Of a stretch of 64,000 bases of DNA, positions 1 through 7,707 are shown piece after piece. Location: positions 1 to 64,000 of the forward strand of contig NZ_JAAITI010000021.1 in NCBI RefSeq assembly GCF_013304735.1, written 5' to 3'. Numbering within the stretch: the stretch's first letter is position 1; each line of letters opens with the position of its first letter. The translations under genes and the position numbers were made by a program. The notes below the pieces were generated by a model. The model worked only from the letters and a program-made list of their open reading frames with translations. It did no database searches and was not told the origin of the DNA. The DNA comes from Blautia luti. GTDB taxonomy: Bacteria; Bacillota; Clostridia; Lachnospirales; Lachnospiraceae.

Positions 1-28
1 GAATAGTCCCTTATAGGGACAGAGCAAG

Positions 29-47
29 CCACCCGCTAAGCGGGTGG
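29..47. repeat. Perfect 8-bp hairpin, possibly an IS200/IS605-type end
   Basis: CCACCCGC and GCGGGTGG pair around a TAA loop. No T-run follows, so it is not a typical terminator. Short subterminal hairpins of this kind mark the ends of IS200/IS605 elements, and an element to the left of the window could have truncated the next reading frame. No transposase is visible, so the assignment is a guess. Confidence 0.35.
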
Positions 48-226
48 TCTTGACTCAGACTATGCGGGACACGCTTGCAGAGCCAAAACAGAAACTGATT
101 TCTATGGACGATGTAACTTCTGTGATTGCCGGACAGATTGGGCAGATTCTTCCGATGGACGAGGAAACGGCGGAACAATTCCGGCAGTTGGCGAAGAAAA
201 TGATTAAACAGGCAGAGAAAGGGTGA
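44..226 (+). CDS. Small hypothetical protein of the mobile element, possibly truncated
   Basis: A 60-codon frame opens with GTG inside the hairpin arm; an ATG at 62 is an alternative start. Neither start has a convincing ribosome binding site. The product is a short helical, charged protein without a recognised domain, ending in a Lys-rich tail. Its stop lies 7 bases before the next gene, so the two were probably co-transcribed. The start inside a palindrome suggests this may be the 3' remnant of a longer gene cut by an insertion. No function is assigned. Confidence 0.4.
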   Translation: MVLTQTMRDTLAEPKQKLISMDDVTSVIAGQIGQILPMDEETAEQFRQLAKKMIKQAEKG

Positions 227-233
227 AAATGCT

Positions 234-3200
234 GTGGCACAATCAGAAATAAAGAAAATAATCAGGCAATTAAAGAAAAAAGAGATTAGAGTTTTTGATG
301 TTTCAGAGGAATATGAGAATGAAATTCAGATTGTAACTTTTGAACGAAAAGCGGGATTGCGCATAACTGGAAAAAAAGGATTCGATATTATCTCAAATAC
401 CTTTTTTGTTGAAGAAACCTTAATTCACATTGATACAGATAGTGAACAACGAAAGAAAGATATTTTCTTATCCTTTGATGATTTTGATTCTTATTTTGAT
501 TTTTTAAACGGAGATATTTATGAAAATGCTTGCTATACATTTTGTCCTTTTTCGAAGCTCTCTACTTCTAAAAGAATTGATGCAGAAAAGTTAATGGCAA
601 AAAAAGCATTTATCGAAGATACAATAGATGATTATTCATTGTCATTATCGAATAAAGAACAAGAAGGTTATGAGAAAGGCAAACAAATTCATAAATCATG
701 TCAACAGTGGAACAAAAAATTTAGTAATTGTAATAGCTATGATGAATTAGTAAAAGTCGTGGAGAATTATAAAAAATCTAAGATTTCTTCCATTGTAGAT
801 GTCAGCTTTTTCTTCTTTCAATACATTTTTGCAGATGTTGAGAATAAAAAAAGATTCTCTATTATTATGGAATACATGTCCTCCGGTGCTTATCCTGAAT
901 ACAAAATGATAAATGCTTTATGTTCAATATATGATCCTGATGATGTTATGCAATCGTTTAATTATTCTTTAGGAGCAAAGGGAACAATATATAAGCATAA
1001 GAAGAAATTAAAAGAGTATATTGATCTCTTGAAAGAGGGAGAAATTGATTTTTATTCAGAAGCATTGTTTGACAAGGAAACGCACTACTATTGTGAAAAA
1101 ACTAAAGGATATCAAAAGAATAATACATATTTTCCAATCACAACAATTTATAGGTATTTTGAAACATTTGATGAGTTTGTTAATTATCGAAATGGGGATT
1201 TGACATATTGCGATTTATCAGATGCACTTGAATGTAATGCGGATTTTTCTAAGTATATCGTTGATGAAACAACAAAGCTTCCGATTCATGCAAATATGGA
1301 TGTCACATATTCTGTAAAGAAATACTATCATAACAGAAAATTTTATGTAACACAGAAGTGGCTCAATAAATCTGGTAGTATACTTAAAGAATATAATCAT
1401 ACATTTAACTATTTTTTTGATTTTGTTGCTTTTCTTAAAGGAAATCTGTCCAATGCAAATTTGCTTTTTTGTGATGGAATTGACAATTTAGATCAGTGGG
1501 ATTTTATTGACTTTACAGGTGCAAAACTGAAAAGCAGCTTGTGTGAAAAGTTTGGTTTACAATATGATACTTATACAATTAACTTGAATGTTATAGAATC
1601 CTTTGAGTGTATTGAAAAAAATGAATCCGAAACTGCTTTAGTTCTTCAATCTTCGAGAGATTTGGTATCGGAAGTAGCAGGACGAGACTTATCATATTTC
1701 GATTGGGCTTTTGATAACAAATGCCAAAGAGTTCACTATATTTCAGATCTTCATCTTATGCACAGAATACAAAATGCAGGCTGTCGTTCAAAAGAAGATA
1801 TTATATATGTAATTCAAAGAATAGTTAATACTATTGCTAATGAAGCAGGATGCTTATTATTGATTGACGGTGATGTGTCATCAGATATTGGAATATTCCA
1901 GTTATTTGTAAAGATGCTTTCCAAAACATTACGCCGAAACACACAGGTTGTGTTTACGATTGGAAATCATGAGTTATGGAGTTTTCCGGGCTTTCAAATA
2001 GAGCAGATTGTTTCAAAGTATCGAACTATTTTGGAAAAGCATGGTATGTATTTACTTCATAACGATCTTCTTTACAAAGAAGATTGTAGTTTGCTTGCTG
2101 ATCCGAAAACAGGAATACACCTGATTAAATACCATGATTTGTGCAAAATGAATGAACTGCAAATTGCTGACCGCTTGCGAAGTGCAAGATATGTGATTCT
2201 CGGCGGATTGGGCTTTTCAGGATATAATACAGAGTTTAATGCTGATAATGGCATTTATCGAATGACTATGGACAGGACTACTGAAATAAAAGAATCTAAA
2301 ATTTTTGAAGATTTGTATAATCGGTTATGCCCTATTCTTGCAAATAAGAATGCAATTATTTTAACACATACACCCAAAAAAGATTGGTGCAGAGAAGCAG
2401 AACCTGATAAAAATTATGTTTATGTAAGTGGACATACACACAGGAATTTTTTCCATGACGATGGTGAATATAGAGTTTATTCAGACAATCAAGTTGGATA
2501 CCATATCGAAACCCCTCACTTGAAAACTTTTTTAATTGATAACGATTATGATTGCTTTTCTGATTATGAGGATGGTATATTTGAGATTACGAGTGAGCAG
2601 TACAATGACTTCTACCGAGGGAAAAATATATCAATGACTTTCCAACGAGAAGTAAATGTACTCTATATGTTAAAAAAGAATGAGTATTACTGTTTTATTC
2701 ACAAATCAAGAAGTGGTAGTCTTACTATCCTTAACGGTGGCACCATGAAAAAATTGGAAATTCAAGATGTTCAGTATTATTATGATAATATGGATACCAT
2801 GATTTCTACGATAAAAACGCCGCTGGACAAGTTTACTTCATTTCAAAAACGAATTGCAGATATGGTAAAACAAATTGGTGGAATTGGCGCAATTCATGGT
2901 AGCATAGTTGACATTGATTTTTATAATCATATATATGTGAATCCATTTGACTTATCAATAACAGGGTATTGGGCATCAGATATAATTAACAAAATTGTAT
3001 ATCCGTCTATTCCTGCCTTATTAGAAAAAAATTGCCCTATAATGTTTGGCGAATATGTTAAACTTCTTAAAGGTAATAGTGAAAATCCATTAGCGTTGAA
3101 ACAACAAACAAATATTACAGTATTACCACAGACATATCTTGATACGGATATTTACAAGGCTTCAAGAGAAATAAAGAAGATGCAAAAACTTAGTTCAAAC

Positions 3201-3260
3201 ATATTAACTTCTTGGTATGAAGATACTCTACATAAAAGAACTAAAATTGAACTTACATAG
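234..3260 (+). CDS. Large metallophosphoesterase-domain protein on the mobile element
   Basis: The 1008-residue product has the full calcineurin-like phosphoesterase motif set in its middle: SDLHL (about residue 504), GDVSSD (about 545), GNHELW (about 577), THTP (about 711) and SGHTHRN (about 732). These residues bind two metals and hydrolyse phosphodiesters or phosphomonoesters; the substrate is unknown. The N-terminal half contains three loose copies of a motif of the form FDxFxxFxxGDL (about residues 82, 308 and 394), a pattern reminiscent of pentapeptide-type repeats. The C-terminal 250 residues match nothing I recognise. There is no signal peptide or membrane segment, so it should be cytoplasmic. 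The gene is clearly more AT-rich than the chromosomal genes to its right, suggesting recent acquisition as cargo. The start is GTG with AAAGGG upstream. A role in anti-phage defence is possible but not shown. Confidence 0.75.
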   Translation: MAQSEIKKIIRQLKKKEIRVFDVSEEYENEIQIVTFERKAGLRITGKKGFDIISNTFFVEETLIHIDTDSEQRKKDIFLSFDDFDSYFDFLNGDIYENACYTFCPFSKLSTSKRIDAEKLMAKKAFIEDTIDDYSLSLSNKEQEGYEKGKQIHKSCQQWNKKFSNCNSYDELVKVVENYKKSKISSIVDVSFFFFQYIFADVENKKRFSIIMEYMSSGAYPEYKMINALCSIYDPDDVMQSFNYSLGAKGTIYKHKKKLKEYIDLLKEGEIDFYSEALFDKETHYYCEKTKGYQKNNTYFPITTIYRYFETFDEFVNYRNGDLTYCDLSDALECNADFSKYIVDETTKLPIHANMDVTYSVKKYYHNRKFYVTQKWLNKSGSILKEYNHTFNYFFDFVAFLKGNLSNANLLFCDGIDNLDQWDFIDFTGAKLKSSLCEKFGLQYDTYTINLNVIESFECIEKNESETALVLQSSRDLVSEVAGRDLSYFDWAFDNKCQRVHYISDLHLMHRIQNAGCRSKEDIIYVIQRIVNTIANEAGCLLLIDGDVSSDIGIFQLFVKMLSKTLRRNTQVVFTIGNHELWSFPGFQIEQIVSKYRTILEKHGMYLLHNDLLYKEDCSLLADPKTGIHLIKYHDLCKMNELQIADRLRSARYVILGGLGFSGYNTEFNADNGIYRMTMDRTTEIKESKIFEDLYNRLCPILANKNAIILTHTPKKDWCREAEPDKNYVYVSGHTHRNFFHDDGEYRVYSDNQVGYHIETPHLKTFLIDNDYDCFSDYEDGIFEITSEQYNDFYRGKNISMTFQREVNVLYMLKKNEYYCFIHKSRSGSLTILNGGTMKKLEIQDVQYYYDNMDTMISTIKTPLDKFTSFQKRIADMVKQIGGIGAIHGSIVDIDFYNHIYVNPFDLSITGYWASDIINKIVYPSIPALLEKNCPIMFGEYVKLLKGNSENPLALKQQTNITVLPQTYLDTDIYKASREIKKMQKLSSNILTSWYEDTLHKRTKIELT

Positions 3261-3662
3261 AAAGTTTTGCTTATTGGGACTTATGAAAAAATGCGATTGT
3301 AAATCATGGGAGTAGGATAAGCGAAGCTCCCTTCATATACGCCCTGTCTGCTGATGAACCCAACCCTGTGCTTGCTGCTTCAAATGCTCTTGCCCTCCCG
3401 GTTGGCAACCTCATTTTCGCAGCAACGCCGACAGAGCGTATAACACACTATACTTTGCAAGCAAAGTCGTGTGCCAAAGGGGTACCCTTTGGAAACCCTA
3501 TTTTAGAGGAAGCGTGTAGCCACACTTCCTCCAAAATGAAAAATAAGCGGTCACAATCTGCTGTAAAACCACAGTCGGATTGACCGCTTATTTTGTTGTA
3601 ACCCTCCCCGTTTTCTTTATCCGCTTTACGAGTATATTCCTCAAAAATATGCTCAATACGGG
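3261..3662 (+). other. Non-coding gap of the mobile element, rich in small palindromes
   Basis: No convincing gene lies here. A 71-codon frame at 3368-3583 has no ribosome binding site and runs through several hairpins, including ACTTTGCAAGCAAAGT, CCAAAGGGGTACCCTTTGG and a GAGGAAG/CTTCCTC stem near 3506-3532. Such palindrome-rich spacers are common between cargo and recombination modules of integrative elements. Nothing else is recognised. Confidence 0.4.
3541..3594 (+). terminator. Long hairpin terminator, probably bidirectional
   Basis: Arms AAATAAGCGGTC and GACCGCTTATTTT enclose an inner partly paired CAATC/GATTG segment, giving a stem of about 50 bases with A/T runs on both sides. It would stop transcription coming from the phosphoesterase gene before the XRE promoter. 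Confidence 0.6.
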
Positions 3663-3691
3663 TTGGAATAAAACCTTAAAAATGATATACT
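3663..3691 (+). promoter_or_regulatory. Sigma-70-type promoter of the XRE-protease-recombinase operon
   Basis: TTGGAA (3663-3668) and TATACT (3686-3691) are separated by exactly 17 bases and lie 31 bases before the XRE start codon. Confidence 0.65.
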
Positions 3692-3722
3692 ACGCATAGA
3701 GGAAACAAGGAGGTTACAGCCC

Positions 3723-4079
3723 ATGAAAGAATTAGGAGAACGCCTGCGGAGATTGCGGGAAAGTGTGAAGCTGTCGCAGGTAAAGATGGCAGAACTTTTG
3801 GGAGTGAAGCAGTCCAGTATCAATCGTTATGAGCAGGGGCAGTCGGCTCCCTCTTTGGAAACGCTTGTAAGGTATGCGGATTATTTTGATGTATCATTGG
3901 ATTACCTGCTTGCCCGGACAGACAATCCGCAAGGCAAGCTATATGAACACCGTCCGAAGATTGCGCCGGGGAGTGAGGAAATGAAGCAGTTTATTGAAAT
4001 GTGTTTTGATCCGCAATCTCCGCTGAATGAAAAATTAAAACAGACGCTTCTTGAAATGATGAATGATAGGAGGAAATAA
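3723..4079 (+). CDS. XRE-family transcriptional regulator
   Basis: The 118-residue protein carries an N-terminal Cro/C1-type helix-turn-helix (about residues 5-60) with the typical LSQVKMAELLGVKQSSINRY core, followed by a short dimerisation-type tail. It has a strong AGGAGG site and a good promoter, and its stop is 2 bases before the protease frame and about 0.85 kb before the recombinase. It is probably the switch that controls excision or transfer genes of this element. Such regulators often repress their own promoter, but I did not find a clear operator repeat. The family call is firm; the target genes are inferred from position. Confidence 0.85.
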   Translation: MKELGERLRRLRESVKLSQVKMAELLGVKQSSINRYEQGQSAPSLETLVRYADYFDVSLDYLLARTDNPQGKLYEHRPKIAPGSEEMKQFIEMCFDPQSPLNEKLKQTLLEMMNDRRK

Positions 4080-4081
4080 TT

Positions 4082-4915
4082 ATGGCAATAATTCCGGAAT
4101 TTTTTATAAATTCTGTTACATCAATCGGTGTACGTAATGGTGCTGGTATTTCATGGACAGGTACAGGATTTTTTATAGTTAGAGTGTTTGATGCAGAAGG
4201 AAACGCACGTCCGATGCTTGTCACTAACAAGCATGTACTGGCAAATAAATGCAGTATTGTACTACGGTTGAAAAAAAGAGACAATAGTACATTAGATATT
4301 GTAGATGCAGCACTTTATGAGAATGGAGTAAAATTATATTATGAACATCCAAATGCAAATGTCGATATAGCTGTTCTTCCTTTAAATGGGAAATTTATAA
4401 CAGATAACAATATAGAATTTGCAGCATTTGATATTGATAAACATGCAATGACATCTGAAGAATTACGATAAGAAGGGGTTGACGAAGGAACACTGATACA
4501 TATGTTGGGGTTTCCTATGGGACTTGTAAATATAAATTCTAATTTACCTATTTGTCGTTTGGGGTGTATTGCTAGAATTAGTGCTGCACAAATACTAGAG
4601 TCTTATAATATTCTTGCTGATATACAGAATTTTCCGGGCAATTCGGGAAGCCCAATTGTCACTAGACCAGAAATAGTTTCAATAGAAGGTACGAAATCGT
4701 TGAATAAATCTGTATTAGTTGGAATTGTTCATTCGTATATTCCGTATAGAGAAAATTTAATCAATAGTCAAACCCAGCAAGTTGTAGAAATACGAAGTGA
4801 AAATAGTGGAATTGCATTAATTCATCCAGTTGAATTTATTAGAGAGGTTGTAGATGAAATCGTAAAGCCTTTCAATGAGAAGGCTAATTCGCAAAACCAA
4901 ACGGAAGAAGAATAA
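4082..4915 (+). pseudogene. Trypsin-like serine protease interrupted by one in-frame TAA
   Basis: One continuous frame of 277 codons is broken only by TAA at 4469-4471; the halves would otherwise encode residues 1-129 and 131-277. The catalytic triad is spread over both: His in TNKHVL, Asp in NVDIAVLPL, and Ser in GNSGSPIV after the stop. This matches S1-type (trypsin-like peptidase) proteins found beside recombinases in Clostridia mobile elements. Reading through the TAA restores the fold, so a recent nonsense mutation is the simplest explanation. The second half has an internal ATG at 4502 but no good ribosome binding site. The frame lies between the XRE gene (2-base gap) and the recombinase (15-base gap). 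A sequencing error is the alternative. Confidence 0.75.
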
Positions 4916-4930
4916 TTGGAGAGATGCAAA

Positions 4931-6436
4931 ATGAAAGGTGTTATCTATGCCCGCTATTCTTCCGACAATCAGAGAGAAGAAAGTATTGAGGGACAGTTGC
5001 GGGAATGTAAGGAGTATGCAGAGCGCAACGATATTACAATTTTAGGAACTTATATTGACAGGGCATTGTCAGCAAAAACAGATAACCGCCCCGAATTTCA
5101 ACACATGATTAAAGACAGCGCAAAAGGCTTATTTGATGTTGTCCTTGTATGGAAATTAGACCGCTTTGCCCGGAACCGTTACGACAGCGCACGATATAAA
5201 AATCTTTTGAAAAAGAACGGTGTGAAAGTCATTTCCGCAAGGGAAAATATCTCCGAGGGCAGCGAGGGAATTATTCTGGAAGCCATGTTGGAGGGATATG
5301 CGGAATACTATTCTGCGGAGCTCTCTGAAAAGGTTATCCGGGGACTGACCGACAATGCGCTGAAATGTAAATACAACGGCGGTACTGTTCCGATGGGATA
5401 TTATATTGACGAACAGCAGTATTATCAAATCGACCCCAAGACTGCCCCGGTGGTACTGGAAATGTTTACAAAGTACAGCGAGGGGGCAACCATGCAGGAG
5501 CTTGTTAATCTATTGAACAGTCGGGGTATGCGTTCCATTCGTGGCGGGAAAATTACGCTGAATATTATGAACCATTTGTTGAAAAACCGCCGCTATATGG
5601 GCGAGTACAGTTATCGTGATGTAGTCAAAGAGGACGGTATTCTAGCGATTGTCCCGAAAGAATTATTTGAACGGGTACAGAAACGGCTGGCGAAGAACAA
5701 AAAGGCTCCTGCCCGTCACAAAGCCGAGGACGATTACCTTTTGACAACGAAGCTGTACTGTGGGAAATGCGGCTCCTTTATGGTGGGAGAAAGCGGCACA
5801 AGCCATACGATGAAAGTACACCGTTATTATCGCTGTGTGAATACCAAGAAAAAGAAGCTCTGCGACAAGAAAGCAGTCAAGAAAGACTGGATTGAAGATT
5901 TGGTTGTCAACTATACCATGAAAGCAATTATGAATGATGCAGTCATGGAACGGCTGATTGATATGCTGATGGAGTTGCAGAAGAAAGAAAGCACCGATCT
6001 GCCCCTTTTGAAAAAGCAGCTTGCAGAAACGGAAAAAGGTATTAACAATATGCTCAACGCCATTCAAGCAGGAATTTTTACCCCGTCCACCAAGCAAAGA
6101 CTGGACGAGTTGGAGGAAACCAAAAGCCAACTTGAAGTCAGCATTTTGCAGGAGGAAATGCACAAGCCCCTGCTTACAAGAGAACAGATTGCATTTTTCA
6201 TTTACCGTTTCCGCAAATTTGATGTGACAAAGCGGGAACAGCGGCAAAGACTGATTGACAGTTTTGTAAATGCGGTGTATCTTTATGAGGACAAGATAAT
6301 CCTTACTTTCAACTATAAGGACGGTTCTAAGACTATCACACTGGCGGAAGTTGAGGGTTCGGATTTATCCGTACTCGGTGCAGTGATCAAGAGGCTTTCT
6401 ATAAATCTGATTTATGGAAAGTCTTTTAATTTTTAG
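4931..6436 (+). CDS. Large serine recombinase (site-specific integrase/excisionase)
   Basis: This 501-residue protein starts with the resolvase/invertase catalytic domain (YARYSSDNQREESIEGQ, with the nucleophilic serine in the YSSD segment, and WKLDRFARNRYD with the conserved arginines). A recombinase domain (about 165-265), a zinc ribbon (CGKC around residue 280 with later Cys residues) and a coiled-coil C-terminal region follow. The size and order fit large serine recombinases that integrate and excise conjugative or mobilisable elements. ATG at 4931 is preferred over the upstream TTG at 4916 because GGAGAG lies at good spacing before it. It is the last gene before chromosomal-looking genes, so the attachment site probably lies just downstream. 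Confidence 0.92.
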   Translation: MKGVIYARYSSDNQREESIEGQLRECKEYAERNDITILGTYIDRALSAKTDNRPEFQHMIKDSAKGLFDVVLVWKLDRFARNRYDSARYKNLLKKNGVKVISARENISEGSEGIILEAMLEGYAEYYSAELSEKVIRGLTDNALKCKYNGGTVPMGYYIDEQQYYQIDPKTAPVVLEMFTKYSEGATMQELVNLLNSRGMRSIRGGKITLNIMNHLLKNRRYMGEYSYRDVVKEDGILAIVPKELFERVQKRLAKNKKAPARHKAEDDYLLTTKLYCGKCGSFMVGESGTSHTMKVHRYYRCVNTKKKKLCDKKAVKKDWIEDLVVNYTMKAIMNDAVMERLIDMLMELQKKESTDLPLLKKQLAETEKGINNMLNAIQAGIFTPSTKQRLDELEETKSQLEVSILQEEMHKPLLTREQIAFFIYRFRKFDVTKREQRQRLIDSFVNAVYLYEDKIILTFNYKDGSKTITLAEVEGSDLSVLGAVIKRLSINLIYGKSFNF

Positions 6437-6451
6437 AATTATATTCACAGA

Positions 6452-6487
6452 AAAATGCCACATATGCATAATGATATGTGGCATTTT
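6452..6487. terminator. Bidirectional terminator after the recombinase
   Basis: A perfect 14-bp stem (AAAATGCCACATAT with ATATGTGGCATTTT) and an 8-base loop, with A-run and T-run on the two sides. It serves the recombinase on the plus strand and the transglutaminase-like gene on the minus strand. The element boundary is probably close by. Confidence 0.75.
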
Positions 6488-6513
6488 GACGCTATCGAAT
6501 TTCTTAAATGACG

Positions 6514-7560
6514 TTACAGTTTCTCCCCTTCATTCACTTCCTCAATAAACACCTTCCCTTCCGCCTGCTGTTCCGCAAAATGAAATCGCAGTACAGCCTG
6601 AGGCCAGTTGAGTGTGATGATGGCTTTTTTGTCCCGTGTCTTTCCTGCGGCCTGGATCTGATCTACAAGGTCTGCGAGGACTTCACGGGTGAGATATCCG
6701 CCTCGCCAGTGGAAGGTGAATTCGCGGCCTTTTTTTGCAGCCTGGAGGGCACGTTTGTATACGTCTTCCAATTTGGTGAAGGACAGCTTTTTCTCGCGGT
6801 AATAAAAGTGGTTTCCATCCGGGCAGGGAGGTGCCGGAGCGATCAGTGGTTCATGGTCACGGAAGATGTTTTTGTCATCCAGATTAAAATAATCGTAACG
6901 GATACTGGTTGAGCCGTCTTCGTTTTTGCCCAGAGTATTATCGAAAGTGGCATCCAGATGATAGTACTGTCCGTTGATCCGGACGATGTTCCAGGTATGA
7001 CGGTATTTGATCCCTTTTTCCGGATTGTTCCCGCAGATGGCGATAATACACCATACACCAAGGGCATCACAGAGGACCTTTACGGATTTGGCGATTCCCT
7101 CGCAGACACCGACACCATGGCCCAGAGGCCCGATGATCTCGTGGGAATATGGCTTTTTCAGTTTGTCGTAGCGGATATTTTCGCAGATGAAGTCATGGAC
7201 ATATTTTTCCTTATCCCACTCGGAAAACTTCATGGCGGTGCGCACAAGCTTGTCTACGCGGGCTCCCAGGGCTTTCTGATGCTTCCGGATTTTATTTTTG
7301 TCGAAGATATATTCAGGGATCAGTATCAGATTTGGCGAGTCCTTGTAATAACGGTATTTAAATCCCACAGCCCAGAAAATCTCCGGGTGATCCAGACGAA
7401 GCTGGAAAAATACATCATAGAGCCAGTTTCCATCGGTGGTTGGTACCTGCGGGATCAGGAACTCGTCGGAAAGCTCCATAAGCCCGTGAAGCATTGCACG
7501 GTACACGTTTTGTTTATCTTTCGACATTTTGCCGTAGTAATATTCTTCAGTTTGTTTCAT
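6514..7560 (-). CDS. Transglutaminase-like superfamily protein
   Basis: The 348-residue protein carries a transglutaminase/protease-like core with Cys in GVCEGIAKS, His in YRHTWNIVR and Asp in HLDATFD, the three catalytic positions in the usual order and spacing. There is no signal peptide or membrane segment, so it is probably cytoplasmic. Bacterial members are mostly uncharacterised and may act as peptidases or amide hydrolases; the substrate cannot be told here. The gene stands alone on the minus strand, with its own promoter and shared terminators on both sides. It is the first gene right of the mobile element. The fold call is firm, the activity is inferred. Confidence 0.75.
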   Translation of the reverse strand: MKQTEEYYYGKMSKDKQNVYRAMLHGLMELSDEFLIPQVPTTDGNWLYDVFFQLRLDHPEIFWAVGFKYRYYKDSPNLILIPEYIFDKNKIRKHQKALGARVDKLVRTAMKFSEWDKEKYVHDFICENIRYDKLKKPYSHEIIGPLGHGVGVCEGIAKSVKVLCDALGVWCIIAICGNNPEKGIKYRHTWNIVRINGQYYHLDATFDNTLGKNEDGSTSIRYDYFNLDDKNIFRDHEPLIAPAPPCPDGNHFYYREKKLSFTKLEDVYKRALQAAKKGREFTFHWRGGYLTREVLADLVDQIQAAGKTRDKKAIITLNWPQAVLRFHFAEQQAEGKVFIEEVNEGEKL

Positions 7561-7607
7561 ATATAAAAATACGGAGACTCCTTTCCGGAAAAATAGATTT
7601 CAATCAA

Positions 7608-7618
7608 AGATTATAGCA
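7608..7618 (-). promoter_or_regulatory. Extended -10 promoter of the transglutaminase-like gene
   Basis: Read on the minus strand, TGCTATAAT combines the TGn extension with a consensus -10 hexamer, about 50 bases before the start codon. No good -35 is present, as is usual for extended -10 promoters. Confidence 0.45.
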
Positions 7619-7621
7619 TAA

Positions 7622-7666
7622 AAAAACATGCAGGACTATCAGAAAAGATACACCCTGCATGTTTTT
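7622..7666. terminator. Terminator of the ABC exporter operon
   Basis: AAAAACATGCAGG and CCTGCATGTTTTT form a 13-bp stem just downstream of the minus-strand ABC genes. T-runs on both strands make it potentially bidirectional. Confidence 0.7.
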
Positions 7667-7707
7667 GGTATTGAATATTTTAGATCGAAAATAACTGTGA
7701 GCCTGGA

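Noticed and set aside
3368-3583. A 71-codon plus-strand frame in the mobile element
   Set aside because: It has no ribosome binding site and runs through several hairpins and a terminator, so it is probably non-coding.
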